Part shown: positions 25,322 through 33,767 of the stretch, in pieces
Numbering within the stretch: position 1 is the stretch's first letter
How the letters are laid out: each line of letters opens with the position of its first letter
Assembly (NCBI RefSeq): GCF_000020725.1
Contig: NC_011146.1
Span: 372,001-436,000, forward strand
Reading direction: 5' to 3'
From: Citrifermentans bemidjiense Bem
GTDB taxonomy: Bacteria > Desulfobacterota > Desulfuromonadia > Geobacterales > Geobacteraceae
Length of the DNA stretch: 64,000 nt
Position numbers and translations under genes: made by a program
Notes under the pieces: model-generated
Told to the model about the DNA's origin: nothing
What the model saw: only the letters and a program-made list of their open reading frames with translations
Databases searched by the model: none

Positions 25322-26405
25322 GCTTTCTCCATGGTCAGTTCTCACTGCATCTGGAGCTCTGACGGCATTTCACATAGGACTTTACACACTTGTAGGGCGT
25401 GAACGTAAGTCGCCTTACCTTATCAACTCAGCTTTCCCCGTTTTTTTGCTTAGCTTGTTCGTCGCCGCCCTTGCTGCAATTGCATCTTTATTGCTTGGTT
25501 GCTACAAATCTGTAGTACTGGCAGTCAGCACTTGCGTCCTTGCAGGTTCCTTTATCTATTCATTGTTTGTGGTCTTAAGGCTCTACACCAGATTTGTGCT
25601 ATTTGTCGACAGTATCAATCCGAAGCATTGGCCGGGTATCCGTCACTTTCGCCGTTGGAAGAAAAAAAAAGGACATCGCACCCCATATGCTCACAGCTCA
25701 GTGCCAGTTCCACCAGAATTCGAAAAAAAAATAATAGGAGTCTTGGAAAAATTTGGAATCAACGGTGGAATTTTTACACGACAGGAAAAAACTTTAAAAT
25801 CGTTGGCTGTTTCTACGCAGAATCAGGACCAGTGTAGCGAGTTACTAGCGGAATTAGCCCTTTCCTTTTTAAAGCAAGGGTTTACGATTCAATATATGAC
25901 GGCATCGCGGCACCCTGTAGAATTTATAGAATATTTAAAGAAGTATATGTCAGACAATGGTGATGACTTAGGGAATTATATAAATAAAATAGTCGTAATC
26001 GATGCTCATTCACCACATTTTGGATTTACTGATTCTATTTATGATGAAAAGACTAAAGAACTTAAGAGTCTAAATATTGCTTTTGTTACCTCCGAAATGA
26101 CTTACGCTGGCATGCACAGTGCCACAACAAGTGCATTCAACACCCTCGAAAGTCAAATGGTTGATAAGACTGCAAGGCAGCCGAGTCTCAATATTTATGA
26201 AGGGATCTACGCCTTAACAGATCTAGAGTCACCGGAACAATACCGTATTTTTCTAAGGCATGTACTTCCTGCTGAGAGAATGTGGAATAGCATGTTCACA
26301 GTTTTTGTAGAATCATATCAACCTGAAAATGATTGGATGCTTCTAAAAGCTTACGCAAGTATGGTACTGGATTTACGTAAAGTTGGTTCGACTGAAAATA
26401 AATAA
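25308..26405 (+). CDS. Membrane protein with degenerate RecA/KaiC-like cytoplasmic domain
   Basis: A protein of 365 residues. Three hydrophobic segments lie in the first ~95 residues, then a very basic stretch (RRWKKKKGHR) and a soluble domain of ~240 residues. That domain has the rhythm of a KaiC/RecA-like fold (ALSFLKQGFTIQYMTASRHP, KIVVIDAHSPHFG, LNIAFVTSEMT) but no Walker A motif. I do not recognise the family. GGAG lies six bases before ATG 25308. Membrane attachment suggests a sensor, anchor or effector of the operon. Confidence 0.6.
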   Translation: MMVPELSPWSVLTASGALTAFHIGLYTLVGRERKSPYLINSAFPVFLLSLFVAALAAIASLLLGCYKSVVLAVSTCVLAGSFIYSLFVVLRLYTRFVLFVDSINPKHWPGIRHFRRWKKKKGHRTPYAHSSVPVPPEFEKKIIGVLEKFGINGGIFTRQEKTLKSLAVSTQNQDQCSELLAELALSFLKQGFTIQYMTASRHPVEFIEYLKKYMSDNGDDLGNYINKIVVIDAHSPHFGFTDSIYDEKTKELKSLNIAFVTSEMTYAGMHSATTSAFNTLESQMVDKTARQPSLNIYEGIYALTDLESPEQYRIFLRHVLPAERMWNSMFTVFVESYQPENDWMLLKAYASMVLDLRKVGSTENK

Positions 26406-26435
26406 TACTTAGACAATTATTTAAGGAATATTGCC

Positions 26436-27713
26436 GTGGCAACACCACTTTGGAAAAAGCCCTTTACAGATTCTTTGTATGGCCGTATCAGCTTTGACGA
26501 CACTATTGTAGACTTAATCCAAGAGCCTATCGTCCAGAGACTTAGGCATGTCCGTCTATCGAATATAGATTCAATTGATATGCCTGGAATTTCAAATATT
26601 TCTAGATTTGAGCATGTGCTAGGTGTCGCCCATTTGGCTAGCATAATCAAATTCAGGAAGCCATTGAGCAAGTTTGATAATCTCGCACTTGTTTCGTCTG
26701 CATTACTTCATGACTGGGCAATTACGTCTTATGGACATCTGATAGAAGAAGCTCTTCAATATGTTGGGACAGGTTTTGAACATGAATCAACACTTCGCGA
26801 AATCCTCAGCAATGGCGATGAGCATGTGGTCGGTGGTATAGATTTCCAAATTCTTTCTGGGAGACCAACTAACCTAAGAAAGTGGTCCAGAAAAAATGTA
26901 GGTGTTGAGTCTGATACTTTAATTGAAGACATTACAAAATACATTGGCGGAGAAGGAACTCTAGGCCGAATTATATCTTGTGATATCGATATTGATAATA
27001 TTGATAATGTCTTTCGAATGGCTTTTCATATGGGAATAAATGTTGATCGCGGTGTACCAACTCGGTTGGCTGGATCTATTGTAGGTGTTGATGACGGCGG
27101 TCCGATCTTCAGTATTTCAGCAAGAGAAGATATTGAAACATGGTGCTCAACTAGAAAGAATGTATATCAGCATTTAATGCTATCTGAACGTGATTTTATT
27201 GGGAAAATTATGATGCTTTATGCATCGGTCCTAGCTTTTGAAAATCAAGAAATCACAAAAGAGGACTGGTGCCTGGTGGATCATACGTTGTTATCAACCT
27301 TTGCCAAGTCAAAGACAAAAGAGGTCTGTGAAGCAGTCCAACGTTGGATTTCGGGTGACCTTTGGGTGTGCAGTCCACTGTTTTGGCTACACGGCGATAG
27401 ACCTAAATACTCAAAATTATTAGAATTTTCTCAAGAGGTGTCGTCTGTCCTTGGGCGTGAATGCTTTGCATACGGGATTAAGGATAAAAGAGATAGACAT
27501 CTCGCCATCTCATTTGATACGGGGGAAAAAGAAGAATTTGGGACTCATTCAAAGCAATGGCTTCTTGGTGTTGGCTCTTCAAAGAGGGCGGCCTTTAAAA
27601 CCGATGAGCTAGAACAAATCTTCCAACTTTCAGAGTCGTATTTCTCAACAACGATTATTGGCCTGGCCGCAAACAATAATAGCCACAATGATATACAAGA
27701 ATGTCTGTTTTAA
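26436..27713 (+). CDS. HD-domain phosphohydrolase, SAMHD1/dGTPase-like
   Basis: A protein of 425 residues. The HD-domain metal ligands are in place: His in SRFEHVLGVAHLA, the HD pair in LLHDWAITSYGH and the late Asp in DNIDNVFRMAFHMGI. The arrangement is that of SAMHD1 and bacterial dNTPases, which strip triphosphate from dNTPs. The C-terminal ~170 residues are not recognised. GTG start with AAGGAA upstream. It overlaps the first methyltransferase gene by 13 bases. Confidence 0.75.
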   Translation: MATPLWKKPFTDSLYGRISFDDTIVDLIQEPIVQRLRHVRLSNIDSIDMPGISNISRFEHVLGVAHLASIIKFRKPLSKFDNLALVSSALLHDWAITSYGHLIEEALQYVGTGFEHESTLREILSNGDEHVVGGIDFQILSGRPTNLRKWSRKNVGVESDTLIEDITKYIGGEGTLGRIISCDIDIDNIDNVFRMAFHMGINVDRGVPTRLAGSIVGVDDGGPIFSISAREDIETWCSTRKNVYQHLMLSERDFIGKIMMLYASVLAFENQEITKEDWCLVDHTLLSTFAKSKTKEVCEAVQRWISGDLWVCSPLFWLHGDRPKYSKLLEFSQEVSSVLGRECFAYGIKDKRDRHLAISFDTGEKEEFGTHSKQWLLGVGSSKRAAFKTDELEQIFQLSESYFSTTIIGLAANNNSHNDIQECLF

Positions 27714-28852
27714 GCCTTAAACGACTTGATCGTATAAACTGGGACTTTCCTAGTGCTGGAACTGAGTTAGGGTCCGTTCATTCTATCCATTGGTTCCCAG
27801 GAAACTACATTCCACAAATTCCAGCTGCACTTATTCAAGTTCTATCTAGAACTGGCGAAGTAGTGTTTGATCCATTTGGGGGAAGTGGAACAACTGCAAT
27901 TGAAGCTTTAAAGCTTGGCAGATTCGCTGTGGTCTCTGACCGTATTTCAGCATGTGTACAAATTACAGAAGCCAAGTTATCTTTGCTTGGCAACCCACTT
28001 GATCGTGATGTTTGCAACAAGATATTTTCTTCGTTGACCTTTGAACACCTTTGCCAAAGCACCCAAATAGGTGTCAATGGAGAGGGGAGAGCTGAGGATC
28101 TAGAGTGTTGGTACTCCTCTGAGACACTGGGCCAACTTCGCTATATTTGGAAAATAATAGAACTTCAATCATCACAAGTGCAGAAAGTCCTTTTTGCGTT
28201 ATTTTCAAATGTACTTTTTGCCTGTGCTTCGACCAATGGATCTCGCACACATACTGGGAAGCTGAGGCGACATCACTGGGGTTGGGTGGCTGATAATGTG
28301 CGCCCCAAAGAGTTGATTTTCCATAATGCGATAGAATTGTTTTGTAAGAATCTTCGTGCTGTTATGGATACAAACAGAGGTCCGATTTCAACTACCGCTA
28401 AAGTTATTCAACAAGATGCCCGTAACATGGAGTTAGAAGACGAATCTGTCGATCTTGTAGTCACTTCTCCTCCCTATGCTGGTGTTATTGATTATACTCA
28501 TGCTAACCGACTACTTTATCTTTGGATGGGATGGCCAATGGGGGAAGAACGTGCCGATGAAATCGGTGCTAGGTATAGACGGAATAGAAAAAATGCTGTG
28601 GAGGAATATTTATCTGATATGCGGTTATGTCGAGACCAAATACACAGGGTTCTCAAAAAAGGGTCTTATTGCGCAATTGTGGTTGGTGAATCTAAAAAGT
28701 TTCCAAACACTGCAAGTCTCCTTATTGAGGACTTTTCACAGTCCATGCCTATAGTTTGGGGGCCAAAATCGCGCTACTTATCGCGTCGTAGGGTTTCTGA
28801 TAGGGTTGCTGGAGATCCCGTTGAATTCGTTTGCGTCTTTCAAAAGCTATGA
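27701..28852 (+). CDS. DNA methyltransferase (N4-cytosine/N6-adenine type), first of a pair
   Basis: A protein of 383 residues. Order of motifs is X (IHWFPGNYIPQIPAALI), I for SAM binding (FDPFGGSGTTAIEALKLGR), a ~190-residue middle region and IV, the catalytic SPPY, in VTSPPYAGVIDYTH. That order is the alpha arrangement. The middle would hold target recognition. Cytosine or adenine cannot be decided from SPPY. It overlaps the kinase gene as ATGA. Confidence 0.82.
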   Translation: MSVLSLKRLDRINWDFPSAGTELGSVHSIHWFPGNYIPQIPAALIQVLSRTGEVVFDPFGGSGTTAIEALKLGRFAVVSDRISACVQITEAKLSLLGNPLDRDVCNKIFSSLTFEHLCQSTQIGVNGEGRAEDLECWYSSETLGQLRYIWKIIELQSSQVQKVLFALFSNVLFACASTNGSRTHTGKLRRHHWGWVADNVRPKELIFHNAIELFCKNLRAVMDTNRGPISTTAKVIQQDARNMELEDESVDLVVTSPPYAGVIDYTHANRLLYLWMGWPMGEERADEIGARYRRNRKNAVEEYLSDMRLCRDQIHRVLKKGSYCAIVVGESKKFPNTASLLIEDFSQSMPIVWGPKSRYLSRRRVSDRVAGDPVEFVCVFQKL

Positions 28853-29352
28853 TTATTTCTTTTTTTGGATCATCATGCACAGGAAAATCGACTCTCGCCA
28901 GGCCGTTAGCTAAGTACCTTGGATTACCTCTGAGATCATGCGGCGAGGAAATTAAACAAAGAGCCAAAGCAATAGGCAGTTCTATTGATGATATGCCTAT
29001 CAGTGAACACCTTTTAATTGATGAAGAAACTATTAAGTGGGCAAGTGATAATTGTTGCTGCATAATTGAAGGTAGATATTTGAATTATGTTCTTTCAAGC
29101 CACAAACATGGCATAATTTTAGTTCAGTTGACAGCATCAGCCACCGCAAGGCGTAATAGAATGGCTTTGCGAGTTGGGAAGGAAGTTTCTTTAGATGAGA
29201 TATGTGAGATTGATCGGAAGGATCAGGCCTTTCGGGTTTTAAACTACAAGTCTCTCTTGCCGTTAGATCCAACATTTACTATAGACACTTCTCTTTTAAC
29301 GGTTAACGAATGCTTAGAGCTGATAAAAACCAAGTTAAAGCCACTGCTCTAA
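28849..29352 (+). CDS. P-loop nucleotide kinase, cytidylate-kinase-like
   Basis: A protein of 167 residues. The Walker A motif is at the start (FFGSSCTGKSTLARPLAKYL). CIIEGRYLNYVL fits the Walker B region and the lid/arginine segment RRNRMALR...EIDRKDQAFR is like CMP kinases. It would phosphorylate a nucleoside monophosphate or similar small molecule. Placement between two DNA methyltransferases suggests a role in supplying or checking a nucleotide for DNA modification; this is inference. ATG 28849 overlaps the previous stop. Confidence 0.7.
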   Translation: MIISFFGSSCTGKSTLARPLAKYLGLPLRSCGEEIKQRAKAIGSSIDDMPISEHLLIDEETIKWASDNCCCIIEGRYLNYVLSSHKHGIILVQLTASATARRNRMALRVGKEVSLDEICEIDRKDQAFRVLNYKSLLPLDPTFTIDTSLLTVNECLELIKTKLKPLL

Positions 29353-30563
29353 AAACGCGTTTGAGCCGTCTCCACCCCTATCCTGCTATGGTGGCCGATG
29401 AACTTGCTGTCGCGCTTGTTGAGAAATTCATCCCTACCAAATCAGCTGTGATGGATCCTTTTTGCGGATCGGGAAGATTGCTTGCTGCAGTAGAAAATGC
29501 CAAATTGCGAGTTGGTATTGACACCAACCCACTTGCATGGCTTTTAACTAAGACTAAACTGTCAGCAGTTGACCCTGCTAAAATAATGAAGCTTGGAAAT
29601 ACTATTGAACAGGCTAGGTTAATACAATCTGCGAGTTGCTTAGATTTAGCTTCTGATCGAAAAGTCCCCTGGTTCTCTGCTCGTGCAAAGAATGAGCTTG
29701 CTTGCATCGTTGAGTGGATAAATGGTCTACAGCTTGATGAGCCTGAATTGCTTCTTCTAGGTTCAGTTTTGAGTGCAACTACTCGAGATGTCTCATACGC
29801 CCGCCAAGGGGGTTGGAAGCTGCACCGGCTTAATGCTGATGCACGAGAAAAATTGGACATCTCCGCATGGGATTCCCTTAAAAAAAGATTGATGTATTGC
29901 TGCACTGCTTTGAAATCAGGCCAGACATTAGAAGGCCCTTCTTATGTTGAAATTGGTGACTCACGTGACCACGCGACATTTTCTAATACAACTAAGCAGT
30001 ATGGCCTATTTGATGTTGTAATAACTTCACCTCCTTATGGTGATTCATTATCTACAGTGCAATATGGAGCCGCGTCTTCCTTAAGTCTGGAAGTTGTTGG
30101 GTATCTGAAGGGTTTAGAGCACTTGCCACGTGCTGGTAAAACTATTGATGGCACCTGTCTTGGCGGTGGAACCCTGCCGATTGATATGAGCCCTAATCTT
30201 AATTCCTATTGGGTCGGTTCAAATGAGTCTTCACGTGTACGTCCCATTGCGAAGTTTCTTTACGATTATGACCTTTTTTGTAAAAACGTGGCAGCTTGTT
30301 TGAGAGTTGGTGGAAAAGCTATATTAGTTGTAGGCAGGCGTTCAACTGGTGGAGCCCTTTTAAATCTAGATGATTTCACTGTGGATTGCTTTGAAAGTTT
30401 AGGCTTTAGCTTAACTCAGAAGGAAGTCCGACCATTGACCCAGAAACGGTTCCCTTCGAAAATTAATCGTTTTGCTCGTTCCAAATCGGCAGTTAATCGG
30501 GAACATGGTCAAGTAACTACAATGCAAAATGAAATTATTCTCGTCTTGGAAAAGACTTGTTAG
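29310..30563 (+). CDS. DNA methyltransferase, second of a pair
   Basis: A protein of 417 residues. Motif X (LHPYPAMVADELAVALV), motif I (VMDPFCGSGRLLAAVENAKL) and motif IV (VVITSPPYGDS) come in the same order as in the first methyltransferase. In both a His/Arg-rich line lies between (GGWKLHRL here, GKLRRHHWGW there). The pair are distant paralogues and could treat the two strands of an asymmetric site. ATG 29310 gives a 43-base overlap with the kinase gene; no better start is seen. Last gene of the island. Confidence 0.8.
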   Translation: MLRADKNQVKATALKTRLSRLHPYPAMVADELAVALVEKFIPTKSAVMDPFCGSGRLLAAVENAKLRVGIDTNPLAWLLTKTKLSAVDPAKIMKLGNTIEQARLIQSASCLDLASDRKVPWFSARAKNELACIVEWINGLQLDEPELLLLGSVLSATTRDVSYARQGGWKLHRLNADAREKLDISAWDSLKKRLMYCCTALKSGQTLEGPSYVEIGDSRDHATFSNTTKQYGLFDVVITSPPYGDSLSTVQYGAASSLSLEVVGYLKGLEHLPRAGKTIDGTCLGGGTLPIDMSPNLNSYWVGSNESSRVRPIAKFLYDYDLFCKNVAACLRVGGKAILVVGRRSTGGALLNLDDFTVDCFESLGFSLTQKEVRPLTQKRFPSKINRFARSKSAVNREHGQVTTMQNEIILVLEKTC

Positions 30564-30671
30564 TAAAAATTTTATTTTCCCTTAGGTACCTTCTCGCTGA
30601 CACCTTTGTTCATATGCCCCCCGCTTCCAAAGCGATGGTTCTGTACTGTGAATAGAGCCGAGTAGAAAGTC

Positions 30672-30702
30672 GAGCCCCCTGTCGCTATATGACAGGGGGC
30701 TC
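30672..30702. terminator. Hairpin between the island and the sigma-54 regulator
   Basis: GAGCCCCCTGTC, a seven-base loop, then GACAGGGGGCTC. It sits between two gene ends that face each other (30563 and 30734). T runs on either side are poor, but position favours bidirectional termination. Confidence 0.6.
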
Positions 30703-30733
30703 TGTTGTGCTGGCTGCAACCCTTCCAACTCCC

Positions 30734-33511
30734 TTAAATCTTCACCGTCTTGTAAAGGAAGTTCTTGAAGCGGAAGAAGCGTTTCCTCTCTTCTTCATCC
30801 ACCTGGGGATCGCCGGTGATGGCTTTTAGGTACCTGGCAATTTCGGGCATGTTCTTGCCGGCGGCCACACGGCTCTTCTCGATTATCAGCCGCACGACGT
30901 CGCGGGAAATCTGGCTCTGCGAGTAGGGCTGGTACACGGCTTCCCAAAAATCGCTCCCTGCTTCTATCTCTGCGAGTATCCCCCCGGCGACTTCTTCGGA
31001 AAGTCTTTCCGCGGCGGGTGTCATCTGCTCGCGCATCCCGTCCCTGATGGCTTTCTTTATGTCCTCGCCGGTGATTATCTTGCCGGTCCTGAAGAAGAGG
31101 GCGCGCAACAGTATGCTGCGCAGCTCCCTTATATTCCCTTTGTAGTTGTGGCTTACCAGGGCGTCCTTGGCGTCTTTGGAGAGGCTCGGCTCGTCGTCGC
31201 GCGCTTCTTCCTCGCGGCTTCTGTAGGTGCGGTAGAGCTTTCCGAGGAAGTGGGTGGAGAGGTCGGGGATGTCTTCGCGCCGCTCGTTCAGTGAAGGCAC
31301 CACGACGGAGAGCTCGGTCAGGCGATGGAAGAGGTCCTCGCGGAAGTTACCCATGGCGATCTCTTTGCTCAGGTCCTTGTTGGTGGCGGCAACTAAGAGG
31401 ACGCGGCTGATCCGCTCGCGGTTCTCGCCCAGACGCACGAACCCGCCGTTGTCGAGGAAACGAAGCAACTGGACCTGGGTCTTCGGGTCGGCGTCGCCAA
31501 TCTCGTCCAAAAAGACGATCCCTCCGGCGGCTTCTTCGATGATCCCTTTGCGGTCGCTGTAGGCGCCGGTGAAGGCTCCTTTGATATGGCCGAAAAGTTC
31601 GGAGTAGGTGAGGTCCCCACTGTAGGCGGCGATGTTGGTCTTCTTTACGGGAAGCTCGCCCTCGGGATTGATCTGCTGCCGATACAGTTCGTTGAGCTTG
31701 TTGTACAGGTTGTTGAAGAAGAATTCCTTTCCGGCGCCGGTAGGTCCCAGCACCAGGATGGAGGGTAGGCCTATGGTCGCCTCCTGCAATATGTGCTTGC
31801 TCCACAACCCGATCCGGTTGGATAAAGGCTGCGCCACGGTGTTGATGAAGGCGACGATCTCCTGGGCCTTGCGGCTGTTGCCGATGATGTTCCCCAGGCG
31901 GTAGGAGGAAACTTTCGGGTCCTTGTAGGCGATGTCGCTTTGCAGCTTGTTCACCTCGGACTGCAGCCTCTCGATGCGCTGGATGTCCGAGATGTGGCGC
32001 GAGGTGAGCCGGTCGATGATCTGCAGGATCCGCTTGTGCTCTTCGGTGAAGTACCCGTCTTGCAGGGAGTTGAGGCAGATGACGGCGATCACCTCGTCGT
32101 CGCTGATGACGGGGACCGCCATCTCGCTCTGGATCAGCTCGTTCATCGGGCGGTGGAACCCATCGTGCTGGCTTTGGTCGGCCACCTGCTCGATGATCTT
32201 GGGCTCTTTGGTCCACGCGACGTAGCCGGTGAGGCTACGCTCCTCGGGGGAAAGGTCGGCACCGCCGATCTTGAAGGGAGGGATCTTCTTCTTGAGCCAT
32301 TCCTTGTTCTTGGCCCCGACGATGGTCCCTTCCTCGTTTTCAACCACCAGCCACTTCACCCCCTCGCGCTCCTGAACGATGGCGATGCTGCCGGTGTCGG
32401 CGCCGATCAGCTCGGTCGCCTTGGAGAGGACCTTAGTGAGGAAGCCGTGCAGTCCCTCGTTGGGTTCCTGGAGCAGGTCGGAGATCTCGGAAAGCACCTT
32501 GATCTCGAGATGCTCACCCCCCACCTCGTTGATGACCCGCTCCACCATCTCGGCGTGGGTCTGCAAGAGTCCCATCTCGAAGTCGGTGTAGCTGGTGACG
32601 TCGCGGGTGAAATAGTTCATCAGACAGATGATGCGGCGCGTCTCGGGTTCTACCCGCGGCACCATGTACAGGGTGCGCAGCCCCATCTCTTCGGTTAGGG
32701 CGCGGCGCTGGATGGACTGGTCAAAAAGGTCGGGGAAGAAGATCGGCTTCAAAAGGCTCGGGTCGGTGACCACGCCGTCTTCGTTGACGTAGCGGGAAAC
32801 TAGCGAAGTGCCATGCTTGAGATCGATGCCTCCCACGTTGTCGTAGCGGTATTTCAGATCCGGATCCTGGGCGTGGCTTGCCAGCACTTCCATGGCCCCC
32901 TTGACCGGGACCAGCACCGAGGCGAGCGTCAACCCGTCGATCAGGTTGACGGCGGAGCGCACCATGAAACCGGCGGCTTCGCGCCGCTTGTAGAGTTCGA
33001 CGCGCCGGGCCAATAGCAACTGCTGATGGTATTTCCTGGCCTGGTCCACCCGTTCGCCCGCCCGCGCCAGAAACGGGATAAGGGTGTCGATCCTCTCCTG
33101 CGAGAGCGTCCCGCCATCCAGACAGGCGACGCCGATCGACTTGCCCAGGCTGGTGATGGGGAGCATGGTGGTCCCCTCGATCTGGAACCGCCGCGAGAAT
33201 TCCTGGTCCAGCGGGAGACCGGTCTCGGCGGGGTTCTGGTACTGAGCGACCTGCTGGGTAACGAAGGTGCGGGAGACCGCAGCTTCGGCGGAGATGATGG
33301 GGAAGGTTTCCTGCCTTATTTCGGTGGCGAAGCTGCCGCAGGAAAAGGCGCAGGAAAGGGCGCCCTTGGTGAGATCCTCAAGGTAGATGCGCACGCGTTC
33401 TTGCTCGGAGACGAGCCGGGATCCTTCGCCGACCAGGTGCAGCATCTCGTCCAGGTTTTCCTTGCCGAAAGAGACGATGCGGTCGCCCAGTTTTTTCAGT
33501 TGCTGGTCCAT
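30734..33511 (-). CDS. GAF-domain sigma-54-dependent transcriptional regulator
   Basis: A protein of 925 residues. The N-terminal ~530 residues contain two or three GAF-like sensor units. A coiled link is followed by the AAA+ core: Walker A LGPTGAGKEF, the sigma-54 loop IKGAFTGAYSD, Walker B IVFLDEIGDAD, and NFREDLFHRL. The C terminus has a helical DNA-binding segment (EIARYLKAITGDP). It should open sigma-54 promoters in answer to a ligand or redox cue. ATG 33511 follows AGAGGAAC by twelve bases; an upstream TTG at 33538 is a weaker choice. Confidence 0.87.
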   Translation of the reverse strand: MDQQLKKLGDRIVSFGKENLDEMLHLVGEGSRLVSEQERVRIYLEDLTKGALSCAFSCGSFATEIRQETFPIISAEAAVSRTFVTQQVAQYQNPAETGLPLDQEFSRRFQIEGTTMLPITSLGKSIGVACLDGGTLSQERIDTLIPFLARAGERVDQARKYHQQLLLARRVELYKRREAAGFMVRSAVNLIDGLTLASVLVPVKGAMEVLASHAQDPDLKYRYDNVGGIDLKHGTSLVSRYVNEDGVVTDPSLLKPIFFPDLFDQSIQRRALTEEMGLRTLYMVPRVEPETRRIICLMNYFTRDVTSYTDFEMGLLQTHAEMVERVINEVGGEHLEIKVLSEISDLLQEPNEGLHGFLTKVLSKATELIGADTGSIAIVQEREGVKWLVVENEEGTIVGAKNKEWLKKKIPPFKIGGADLSPEERSLTGYVAWTKEPKIIEQVADQSQHDGFHRPMNELIQSEMAVPVISDDEVIAVICLNSLQDGYFTEEHKRILQIIDRLTSRHISDIQRIERLQSEVNKLQSDIAYKDPKVSSYRLGNIIGNSRKAQEIVAFINTVAQPLSNRIGLWSKHILQEATIGLPSILVLGPTGAGKEFFFNNLYNKLNELYRQQINPEGELPVKKTNIAAYSGDLTYSELFGHIKGAFTGAYSDRKGIIEEAAGGIVFLDEIGDADPKTQVQLLRFLDNGGFVRLGENRERISRVLLVAATNKDLSKEIAMGNFREDLFHRLTELSVVVPSLNERREDIPDLSTHFLGKLYRTYRSREEEARDDEPSLSKDAKDALVSHNYKGNIRELRSILLRALFFRTGKIITGEDIKKAIRDGMREQMTPAAERLSEEVAGGILAEIEAGSDFWEAVYQPYSQSQISRDVVRLIIEKSRVAAGKNMPEIARYLKAITGDPQVDEEERKRFFRFKNFLYKTVKI

Positions 33512-33667
33512 AACGGGTAACTGTTCCTCTGAGTACAAATTTTACACACCAGGGGCACAGTAGAGGAATTCGGGGGCCGTGTCAACAGAGGAGGAGTTAG
33601 GGGATGCGGTGAAGCGGGGACGTTGATTCTTTGCAATTAGTGGCTTCCTAACCTTGAGTTGCTTGTC

Positions 33668-33743
33668 TCCCCTCGCCCTGTGGGCCTTCGCCCACCGTAG
33701 GCTTCGGTCCGAAGGTGGGAGAGGGGCGGGGGTGAGGGAGGTG
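33668..33743. repeat. CTCCC-type palindromic repeat (family B)
   Basis: CCCCTCGCCCT, an inner palindrome CTTCGCCCACCGTAGGCTTC, then GGGAGAGGGGCGGGGGTGAGGG. Related copies are at 41228, 48394 and inside recB at 48673. Confidence 0.65.
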
Positions 33744-33767
33744 GCCCAAGGGGAGGAGACGATGGGA

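Noticed and set aside
24420-30672. Attachment-site repeats bordering the AT-rich island
   Set aside because: I compared the two borders and found no shared direct repeat, tRNA gene or integrase, so an integrative element cannot be claimed.
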